A DNA stretch of 64,000 nt. Source: Metasolibacillus sp. Its GTDB lineage: Bacteria; Bacillota; Bacilli; Bacillales_A; Planococcaceae. Positions 51,588 to 58,361 of the stretch are shown in pieces (position 1 is the first letter of the stretch; each line of letters begins with the position of its first letter). Where the stretch lies: the NCBI RefSeq assembly GCF_025291715.1, contig NZ_JAMBIZ010000002.1, positions 124,001 to 188,000 of the forward strand, read 5' to 3'. A model generated the notes under the pieces. The model was not told the origin of the DNA and made no database searches. It saw only the letters and a list, made by a program, of their open reading frames with translations. Both the position numbers and the translations under genes were made by a program.

Positions 51588-52310
51588 TTACCTTGAAATT
51601 TGGCTAATAAATTTATAACGATCCGCTCTGTAAACACTGCGTACAAGCTCAAAAGGTGCGCCATTTGATAAGTAGCTAATTCGTTTAATGATAAGAACTG
51701 GCGCTACTTGATTAATTTGTAAAAGCTTGCTGTCCTCCTTCGAAACAATCGCTGCCTCCATTTGCTGAATGGCATTGCCAATTTTTTGATGGAAAGCGGT
51801 TTCAATTAATGAGTACAAAGAGCCCGTTAACTTACTTGCATCTAATTCAGGATAAATTTTCACTGGGATATATGTTCGCTCCACTGCCATCGGAATTCCA
51901 TCTGCATTACGAATTCGGATCACAAAAAATACTTCCTCGCCCAGCTCTAATTGCAAATCTCTTGCCACATCAACAGACGGAATAATCTTTTCGAAACGCA
52001 CAACTTTACTGCTTGGCACCATATTTCTTGCACGCATATCTTCGGTAAAGCTCGTTAAGCCTTGTAACGGCTGTTCCAGCTTTGGATTTGCTACAAATGT
52101 TCCCCGCCCTTTTTCTCGATAAAGCATGCCATCATTCACTAAATTCGTAATCGATTGCCTCACAGTCATACGACTTACATCAAATTGAACTGAAAGCTCT
52201 CGCTCTGATGGTATCGCCTCACCAATTTTATATTCATTTGAAAGTATTCTCTGTTTAATTATTTCTTCAATTTGTATATAGATTGGTATATACGAATTTT
52301 TATCTAACAA
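51588..52310 (-). CDS. GntR/UTRA regulator (NagR/HutC type)
   Basis: A 240-residue repressor. The winged HTH is in residues about 8-72 (IGEAIPSERELSVQFDVSRMTVRQSITNLVNDGMLYREKGRGTF) and the UTRA effector domain in about 95-235. The start is a TTG five bases after AAGGGGGA. A dre-like palindrome directly follows its -10 box, and similar sites lie at the PTS promoter, so it probably represses itself and the PTS-mupG operon. An amino-sugar phosphate is the expected inducer for this class. Confidence 0.9.
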   Translation of the reverse strand: MLDKNSYIPIYIQIEEIIKQRILSNEYKIGEAIPSERELSVQFDVSRMTVRQSITNLVNDGMLYREKGRGTFVANPKLEQPLQGLTSFTEDMRARNMVPSSKVVRFEKIIPSVDVARDLQLELGEEVFFVIRIRNADGIPMAVERTYIPVKIYPELDASKLTGSLYSLIETAFHQKIGNAIQQMEAAIVSKEDSKLLQINQVAPVLIIKRISYLSNGAPFELVRSVYRADRYKFISQISR

Positions 52311-52349
52311 TCTGATCCCCCCTTATCATTCTGTACAACTCCTATTTTG

Positions 52350-52397
52350 AGGTATAGTTGTCTATACTAATTATAAATGAATATTTTGAAAATACAA
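52350..52397 (-). promoter_or_regulatory. GntR promoter and operator
   Basis: On the minus strand TTGTAT (52392-52397), a 16-base spacer and TATAAT (52370-52375), followed at once by AGTATAGACAACTATACC (52350-52367), whose arms TATAG / CTATA are symmetric. The TATAGACAACTA core is dre-like. Confidence 0.65.
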
Positions 52398-52478
52398 AGG
52401 ATTATTTTTGAAGTAAGTGCCGTTTTCTTTATTTACCAAAAATAGTCGTGTACGATCAATAAAAAGGAGATGTTTACA

Positions 52479-53303
52479 ATGAGCGTTAGGGGAGAAAGCC
52501 GAACAACTGAAATTCATCTAAATCCTAAGTATATTATAAATAGAGATAAAAATTCCTTCCAAACAGATAAAAAAGGAACGATAGAAGGATTTATTTGGTA
52601 TAAATATTCGACAACAGAAGAAAACCAACTCGCTGTTTTTGCCTTTCTAGAAAATGATGCTACACCGGTAAAAATCGAGATGAATGGAACTGTTGCCCCT
52701 TATCATATGATTGATATACCAAAAGAAGGCGGTAAAAAAGTGCCGTTCACTATCACCAATTTGCCACATGGTAATCACACACTCTATATCATAAGTGAAA
52801 AAGTGCTGAGCAACACAATCAGTGATCCTTTAGAAATATATGATACACAGAGAACTGTTGCTCGAAACTTCCTTTCAATCAAAGTTCACAATGAGCAAAC
52901 AGAAACATCTACAATTCCAAATAATTATGCAGCAGTAGAGAAAATACAAGACTTAAAAAATGAAACTTCTGTTATTATGCAAATGTATGAAGATGCCGAT
53001 TTAACAAAAGAAGTAGATACAATCAATAGTATGGACGATTATTTCTTAACAATAGAAAATCAATACGATTTTGAAATGAAGGCTCATTTAAAGCTAATTG
53101 CTGACTATGAAACTTTGGAGCTACAGCAAATACTTATACCAGCTAATGCCAAAGTAATTGTACCTACTAATTTCCAAGCTTTTCAGATAGATAAAAGCGC
53201 CAGAATTATTATGGTTGCTGCCCCTTCCGAAAAACTAGATATTCCCTACGCATTGCGAGTAGTTAAAACCACCAAACGCTTTCCAATAGAAAACAAGCGG
53301 TAG
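52479..53303 (+). CDS. Orphan protein of unknown function
   Basis: A 274-residue protein that I do not recognise. AAAAGGAGATG lies six bases before the ATG at 52479; an ATG nine bases upstream falls inside that site. No signal peptide or membrane segment is seen. The sequence is beta-rich and splits into two halves of about 135 residues; the first has an immunoglobulin-like look (VPFTITNLPHGNHTLYIIS) and the second repeats a strand-turn pattern (FEMKAHLKLIADYETLELQQILI). It is the only plus-strand gene between ponA and the right edge and ends in a convergent hairpin. It may be a recent acquisition. Confidence 0.7.
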   Translation: MSVRGESRTTEIHLNPKYIINRDKNSFQTDKKGTIEGFIWYKYSTTEENQLAVFAFLENDATPVKIEMNGTVAPYHMIDIPKEGGKKVPFTITNLPHGNHTLYIISEKVLSNTISDPLEIYDTQRTVARNFLSIKVHNEQTETSTIPNNYAAVEKIQDLKNETSVIMQMYEDADLTKEVDTINSMDDYFLTIENQYDFEMKAHLKLIADYETLELQQILIPANAKVIVPTNFQAFQIDKSARIIMVAAPSEKLDIPYALRVVKTTKRFPIENKR

Positions 53304-53330
53304 TGAAAGCTGAAAACTTTCTCTACCGCT
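53296..53330. terminator. Bidirectional hairpin, orphan gene / ypoC
   Basis: AGCGGTAG-GAAAG pairs with CTTTC-CTACCGCT around a seven-base loop. It overlaps the orphan gene's stop (53301-53303) and lies three bases from the ypoC stop. Confidence 0.75.
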
Positions 53331-53332
53331 CC

Positions 53333-53671
53333 TTATATGCGCAATCTTGCACAGCGCTTTTTTGTTTCTTTATATAGCTCATCTAGCTGGCGATAGCTCG
53401 CATATTGTGCTGGATTCCCTTGCACAAAGGCTAACCGCTCACCGCTGTTTAATGGTAGTAGCTCATAGCTTTGCTGTGCATCGTAGCGTTCTATCTCCGA
53501 TGCCTTGCATAAAAAATCAATAAAATGAGCTATGCCTTCTAGCATGAATTGCCCTGCCTGCCCATTTCGTGTAGCATGCGCCTCATGGATTTGCGAGGAT
53601 AGCTTGTCCCATTTCGCATACCAGTCATCGACAGCTATCTGCGAAATCAATTGTTTATTCACCGCAATCAT
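53333..53671 (-). CDS. ypoC: YpoC-family protein
   Basis: A 112-residue soluble helical protein in the position of B. subtilis ypoC, between nth and ponA. The frame is open 45 bases further up inside nth, but the ATG at 53671 overlaps the nth TGA (ATGA) and has AAGGAC upstream. Its C-terminal SGERLAFVQGNPAQYASYRQLDELYKETKKR is the most characteristic part. Function is unknown. It is the last gene of the dinG-to-ypoC cluster. Confidence 0.82.
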   Translation of the reverse strand: MIAVNKQLISQIAVDDWYAKWDKLSSQIHEAHATRNGQAGQFMLEGIAHFIDFLCKASEIERYDAQQSYELLPLNSGERLAFVQGNPAQYASYRQLDELYKETKKRCARLRI

Positions 53672-54327
53672 TTTTTGACAAGTCCTTTTTTCAAGCGCTT
53701 TTGCCCCTCTCGGCAATCATCTAACAAAGGGCATATATGACAGCCTGGATTTTGCGCTTTGCAATGGTAACGTCCAAAGAAAATCATTTGGTGATGGGCT
53801 TTTGACCATTTTTCAATTGGCGTTTTTTTCATAATTGTTTCTTCTACTTCTAAGACGCTATCTTTCCAGCGACAAAGCCCTAAGCGCTTCGCAATGCGCT
53901 CGACATGTGTATCAACTGCCATCGCAGGTACATCGAAAGCGACTGATAGCACAACATTAGCCGTTTTGCGTCCAACGCCTGGTAATGTGACAAGCTCCTC
54001 GCGATTTGCTGGTATTTCACCATTGTATTCCGTTATTAAGCGCTGACACAATAATTGAATATTTTTTGCTTTATTGCGATATAGTCCAATGGAGCGAATA
54101 TCATCCTGTAATTCTTCCAATGAAACGGCTAAATAATCTTCTGGTGTTTTATATTTTTGGAATAAGCTTTTCGTTACTTTATTGACGAGCACATCTGTAC
54201 ATTGCGCAGATAATAATGTGGCAATTGTCAGCTCAAACGGATTATCGTGTACAAGCTCACAATGTGCATCTGGAAACATTTTATCCATCTCATCCAAAAA
54301 ATGCAGCCACTGCTTTTTCGTTAACAT
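53668..54327 (-). CDS. nth: Endonuclease III (base excision repair)
   Basis: A 219-residue DNA glycosylase/AP lyase removing oxidised pyrimidines. The helix-hairpin-helix LPGVGRKTANVVLSVAF with the catalytic Lys (about residue 121) and the VDTHV Asp (about 139) are intact. The 4Fe-4S motif C-x6-C-x2-C-x5-C is complete (CKAQNPGCHICPLLDDC, about 188-204). It lies 12 bases after dnaD and overlaps ypoC. Confidence 0.96.
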   Translation of the reverse strand: MLTKKQWLHFLDEMDKMFPDAHCELVHDNPFELTIATLLSAQCTDVLVNKVTKSLFQKYKTPEDYLAVSLEELQDDIRSIGLYRNKAKNIQLLCQRLITEYNGEIPANREELVTLPGVGRKTANVVLSVAFDVPAMAVDTHVERIAKRLGLCRWKDSVLEVEETIMKKTPIEKWSKAHHQMIFFGRYHCKAQNPGCHICPLLDDCREGQKRLKKGLVKK

Positions 54328-54339
54328 CTGACCACCTCA

Positions 54340-55041
54340 CTATTCTTTTTCTTCCAACCAATTGTACATCACGCGCTTCGGTTTTTTTTCCGTTTGCGGC
54401 TGTGTAATGGTGCGCTTGCGGAATTGCTCAGCATGCTGCTCCACTTGCTTGACCGTTGTGAAATTTTTCTTTTTCCATTCAAATAAGATGCGATCAATAT
54501 AACGAAGTGACAGCTTTCCTGCTAATACGGCTTCCTTTAAAGCTGCCTTTATTAGCTCTGGGGAATGCTTATCAATATCAAGCCATGCGTTAATATTTTC
54601 AAGCTCCATCGGTGATAAAAGGCGACCAAATTCCTGCTCAAATATGGAAAAAATCGCGCCCTCTTCTCTTTTTTGCTGCTCATCGCTCGTGGCAATCGTA
54701 TTTGCCTCTAATAGCATAATAATACGATTCCATAATGGATAAAGTGAATATTTTTCATAAATTTTCCCATCGCTATCGATATCATGTGTTATTTCAATAA
54801 AGCCTTTTTGTAAAAAACGCTGTATTTTCGTTGAAATTTCATTTTGTACAAAAGAGGTTCTTGCCATCAAATCACCTGGTGTCGGAAAGTCATTTCCCTC
54901 TTCATGAAACGCTAATAAATGGAGCAGCAACATTGCATCATCATCGTTAATTTGTAGTGCTTTATAATGCTGAAAAAATAGCTGTGGAATCGTCATATGC
55001 TTTTGCTCTAACCATATGCGAAGTTGCTCATTGCTTGTCAT
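54340..55041 (-). CDS. dnaD: DNA replication initiation protein DnaD
   Basis: A 233-residue primosome protein that helps load the replicative helicase with DnaB and DnaI. The N-terminal winged helix (IPQLFFQHYKALQINDDDAMLLLHLL) and the C-terminal DnaD domain with KEAVLAGKLSLRYIDRILFEWKKKN are clear, as is the final YNWLE motif. An ATG 33 bases upstream has no ribosome site; 55041 gives the usual length (B. subtilis 232). It is 110 bases downstream of asnS, with a hairpin between. Confidence 0.94.
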   Translation of the reverse strand: MTSNEQLRIWLEQKHMTIPQLFFQHYKALQINDDDAMLLLHLLAFHEEGNDFPTPGDLMARTSFVQNEISTKIQRFLQKGFIEITHDIDSDGKIYEKYSLYPLWNRIIMLLEANTIATSDEQQKREEGAIFSIFEQEFGRLLSPMELENINAWLDIDKHSPELIKAALKEAVLAGKLSLRYIDRILFEWKKKNFTTVKQVEQHAEQFRKRTITQPQTEKKPKRVMYNWLEEKE

Positions 55042-55077
55042 GATTGGCACGAATCCTTTCCTAGCTTTAGTCATAGC

Positions 55078-55122
55078 AGAGGGCTGTCAAGAAAGTCAAC
55101 AGCACTTCCAAGCAGCCCCCTG
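55078..55122 (-). terminator. Hairpin between asnS and dnaD
   Basis: GGGCTG pairs with CAGCCC around a 26-base loop containing GTCAAGAAAGTC. The lack of a T-run on the minus strand suggests partial termination or processing in the operon. Confidence 0.5.
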
Positions 55123-55151
55123 AATTTATTTAAATGTAGCTTTCTTTCCTA

Positions 55152-56447
55152 TTATGGGTATAGACGGTTTAATAAACGTGGGAATGGAATTGTTTCACGA
55201 ATATGCTCCGTGCCTGAAATCCAAGCAACTGTACGCTCTAAACCTAAGCCGAAGCCTGAGTGTGGTACAGAACCATATTTACATAATTCCAAATACCAAG
55301 CATATGCACCCATATCTAAATTATGCTCTTCTAGGCGAGTTTTTAATAAATCATAGTCATGGATACGCTCAGAGCCACCAATAATTTCACCATAGCCCTC
55401 TGGTGCAATTAAGTCTGCGCAAAGCACTACATCGTCGCGCTCTGGGTGCGGCTGCATGTAGAATGGCTTAATGCCAACAGGGTAGCATGTGATAAATACA
55501 GGCTTATCATAATGGTTGGCAATTGCTGTTTCATGCGGTGCACCGAAATCATCGCCCCATTCAATATCATCAAAGCCTTGCTCATGTAAAAACTTAATCG
55601 CATCATCATATGAAATGCGTGGGAATGGTGCTGTAATATTTTCAAGCTTCGATGTATCGCGACCAAGACGCTCTAAGTCAAGCTTGCAGTTCGCTAATAC
55701 CGACTGCACGATATGCGCTACATATTGCTCTTGAATTTCTAGATTTTCATCAAACTCTACGAATGCCATCTCTGGCTCAATCATCCAAAACTCAATTAAG
55801 TGGCGACGTGTTTTTGATTTTTCAGCACGGAAGGTTGGACCGAATGAGAATACGCGTCCTAATGCCATTGCTGCAGCTTCCATATATAGCTGACCTGATT
55901 GTGAAAGGTATGCATCTTCATCAAAATATTTTGTTGCGAAAAGCTCAGATGTTCCTTCAGGTGCAGAGCCAGTTAAAATTGGTGGGTCCATTTTTGTGAA
56001 GCCATTGTTATTGAAAAACTCGTATGTTGAACGAATAATTTCGTTACGGATATTCATAATGGCATGCTGTCTGCGTGAACGTAGCCATAAATGGCGGTTA
56101 TCCATTAAAAATTCTGTGCCATGCTCTTTCGGTGTAATTGGGAAGTCTACTGCTTCGTGCAATACTTCAATACCCGTTACATTTAGCTCACAGCCGAATG
56201 TAGAGCGCTCATCAGCCTTCACTTCACCGACAATATACATCGATGTTTCTTGCGTTAAGCCCTTTGCTGTAGCAAAAATTTCTTCGCCAACCTCTTCTTT
56301 TACAACAACGCCCTGCACGAAGCCTGTGCCATCACGTAATTGTAAAAAGGCGATTTTACCGCTTGAACGCTTATTGGCAAGCCATGCGCCTAATTTTACT
56401 GTTTCGCCGATATGCTGTGGCATATCTTTAATCATAATTTTCTTCAT
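55152..56447 (-). CDS. asnS: Asparaginyl-tRNA synthetase
   Basis: A 431-residue class IIb synthetase charging tRNA-Asn. The OB-fold anticodon domain is at residues about 15-105; class II motif 2 is [19 protein letters not shown] and motif 3 [15 protein letters not shown] near the C-terminus. A TTG 12 bases upstream is open, but the ATG at 56447 is correctly spaced from GGAGG. It follows aspB by 27 bases. No T-box leader is seen. Confidence 0.96.
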   Translation of the reverse strand: MKKIMIKDMPQHIGETVKLGAWLANKRSSGKIAFLQLRDGTGFVQGVVVKEEVGEEIFATAKGLTQETSMYIVGEVKADERSTFGCELNVTGIEVLHEAVDFPITPKEHGTEFLMDNRHLWLRSRRQHAIMNIRNEIIRSTYEFFNNNGFTKMDPPILTGSAPEGTSELFATKYFDEDAYLSQSGQLYMEAAAMALGRVFSFGPTFRAEKSKTRRHLIEFWMIEPEMAFVEFDENLEIQEQYVAHIVQSVLANCKLDLERLGRDTSKLENITAPFPRISYDDAIKFLHEQGFDDIEWGDDFGAPHETAIANHYDKPVFITCYPVGIKPFYMQPHPERDDVVLCADLIAPEGYGEIIGGSERIHDYDLLKTRLEEHNLDMGAYAWYLELCKYGSVPHSGFGLGLERTVAWISGTEHIRETIPFPRLLNRLYP

Positions 56448-56474
56448 AATATCCTCCAACTACAAAAGCAATTG

Positions 56475-57665
56475 TTATTGCCATTTTGATTTTACAAATT
56501 TGTCCATGCGACGTACTGCTTCCTCTAATAAATCATATGCAATGGCATATGACAAGCGAATTGTCGTATTTGTACCGAAGCCTGAGCCTGGTATTACAGC
56601 TACATTTGCCTCCGTTAATAACGCTTCTGCAAAGGCATCGACATTATCATAACCTGTTTTCTCCATTGCTTCAGCTACATCTGGTAGCAAGTAAAAAGCA
56701 CCTTCTGGCTTTAATAGCTTAAAGCCTGGAATCGCCGCAATTTGCGGATAAATTTTTTGTAAGCGCTCCTCAAATGCTTGACGCATTTCTTCTACTGCAT
56801 CCTGTGGACCGTTGTATGCTTCAATCGCTGCATATTGCGCTGTTGTTGTTGCATTTGATGTAGAATGAGATGCTAAATCCGTCATCGCATTAATAATGTC
56901 TGCATCACCTGCTGCATAACCGATGCGCCAGCCCGTCATCGAATGCGATTTTGCTAAGCCGTTAATAACGATTGTGCGCGCTTTAATCGCTGGTGAAATT
57001 TGCGCAATTGAAAAATGCTTATTGCCATTGTATAAAAGCTTTTCATAAATTTCATCTGATACGATTAAAATATCATGTTTTTCAGCAACTTCAGCTAATG
57101 CTTTTAACTCCTCTGGGCTATAAACCATGCCAGAAGGATTTGACGGCGAGTTAATAATAACAGCTTTTGTTTTTTCTGTAATAGCAGCAGCTAATTGCTG
57201 TGCTGTAATTTTATATTGCTGCTCACTCGTTCCCTCGACATACACTGGTACACCACCTGCTAGCTTCACTTGCTCAGGATACGATACCCAGTATGGAATT
57301 GGGATGATAACCTCATCACCCTCATTTAAAATAACTTGGAACAATGTGTAAAGCACATGCTTTGCTCCAACGCCTACGATAACCTCATTTGCCTTATACG
57401 TCAGCTCATTATCGCGCTGTAATTTTGCAATAATTGCTTGCTTTAATGCTGGCAAGCCACCTGCTGGCGTATATTTTGTGAAGCCTTGTTCCATTGACTT
57501 TGTCGCTGCATCTAAAATATTTTTAGGCGTATTAAAATCAGGCTCACCTGCACCTAATCCAATAACATCAATACCTTGCTCTTTCAATTCCTTCGCCTTT
57601 GCTGTAATTGCCAGAGTCGAAGAAGGCGTTAAAGTTTTTACACGGTTTGCTAACAGCTGTTTCAA
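56475..57665 (-). CDS. aspB: Aspartate aminotransferase (class I)
   Basis: A 396-residue PLP enzyme making aspartate from oxaloacetate and glutamate. The PLP lysine is in GLAKSHSMTGWRIGY (about residue 240), with the upstream NSPSNPSGMVYS (Asn) and IVSDEIYEKL (Asp, Tyr). The start is a TTG with GAGGAG ten bases upstream. It is upstream of asnS, so aspartate/asparagine supply and charging are co-encoded as in B. subtilis. Confidence 0.94.
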   Translation of the reverse strand: MKQLLANRVKTLTPSSTLAITAKAKELKEQGIDVIGLGAGEPDFNTPKNILDAATKSMEQGFTKYTPAGGLPALKQAIIAKLQRDNELTYKANEVIVGVGAKHVLYTLFQVILNEGDEVIIPIPYWVSYPEQVKLAGGVPVYVEGTSEQQYKITAQQLAAAITEKTKAVIINSPSNPSGMVYSPEELKALAEVAEKHDILIVSDEIYEKLLYNGNKHFSIAQISPAIKARTIVINGLAKSHSMTGWRIGYAAGDADIINAMTDLASHSTSNATTTAQYAAIEAYNGPQDAVEEMRQAFEERLQKIYPQIAAIPGFKLLKPEGAFYLLPDVAEAMEKTGYDNVDAFAEALLTEANVAVIPGSGFGTNTTIRLSYAIAYDLLEEAVRRMDKFVKSKWQ

Positions 57666-57680
57666 ATGAGATCTACTCCT

Positions 57681-58163
57681 CTACAAATTCAAAATACGTT
57701 TCCACCATTGCCCATCTTCAAACAAAATATAAACATAATTTAGCTGGTCTGTGTTATTCAAATAAGTAATTTCCCACACCGCACCTTGCTCCTCATAGCC
57801 TAATTTTGTATGAAGTATTTTTTTTACTGTCGCTTCATCATGCAACACTGCTAGCGCTTGTTCTTCCGTTATTCCGTCCTGCAAAAATACTTCCTGAATC
57901 GCATTTTCTTCTAAAGTGATTGGAACAAAAATTGCTTTTTCCTTACCATATTCGTCTACCCCGAATACGGTAACATACGGCTTATTGCCATTATAGGTAT
58001 AAGAGTCCGAAACAATTGCGAGCGATTTTGTGACGAGCGCTAATTGCTCAGCCTTTTCCTCCATTTCATTAAATGGAGCATCGGCTTTCCAGAGTACTAA
58101 GATGGAGATGACAAGTGACAAAGAGACGAGAAAGACTGTACTAAAAATTATCCACTTTTTCAT
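57681..58163 (-). CDS. ypmB: YpmB-family membrane-anchored protein
   Basis: A 160-residue protein with one N-terminal transmembrane helix (residues about 5-27) and an extracytoplasmic PepSY/DUF5590-like domain in two similar halves. The family is conserved with dinG and aspB in Bacilli but its role is unknown; an effect on extracellular proteins or wall growth has been suggested for PepSY domains. It begins eight bases after ypmA. Confidence 0.88.
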   Translation of the reverse strand: MKKWIIFSTVFLVSLSLVISILVLWKADAPFNEMEEKAEQLALVTKSLAIVSDSYTYNGNKPYVTVFGVDEYGKEKAIFVPITLEENAIQEVFLQDGITEEQALAVLHDEATVKKILHTKLGYEEQGAVWEITYLNNTDQLNYVYILFEDGQWWKRILNL

Positions 58164-58171
58164 TCAATCAC

Positions 58172-58342
58172 CTAAGTGCGATAAATTGTGAAAATCGCTT
58201 TTTCTTGATCTTCGCGATCTAGCGCTAAGCCAAACATTAAATTTTGCTCTTTCAATGTTCGATTTAATGTATCAACGACCTTATACAGATCAGATTGATA
58301 GTTTATTTTCACAACCGATAATACTTCGACTTTACTTTCCAT
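58172..58342 (-). CDS. ypmA: YpmA-family small protein
   Basis: A 56-residue protein, the same length as B. subtilis YpmA. The C-terminal LMFGLALDREDQEKAIFTIYRT is characteristic. The frame opens 27 bases further upstream, but the ATG at 58342 gives the family's normal N-terminus MESKVEVLSVVKI and has AGG seven or more bases upstream. It lies 19 bases after dinG. Function is unknown. Confidence 0.85.
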   Translation of the reverse strand: MESKVEVLSVVKINYQSDLYKVVDTLNRTLKEQNLMFGLALDREDQEKAIFTIYRT

Positions 58343-58361
58343 GATTGTCAACCTGCTTTCT

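Noticed and set aside
55500..56460. T-box or attenuator control of asnS
   Set aside because: Only 27 bases separate asnS from aspB, too short for a T-box, and no T-box core is present.
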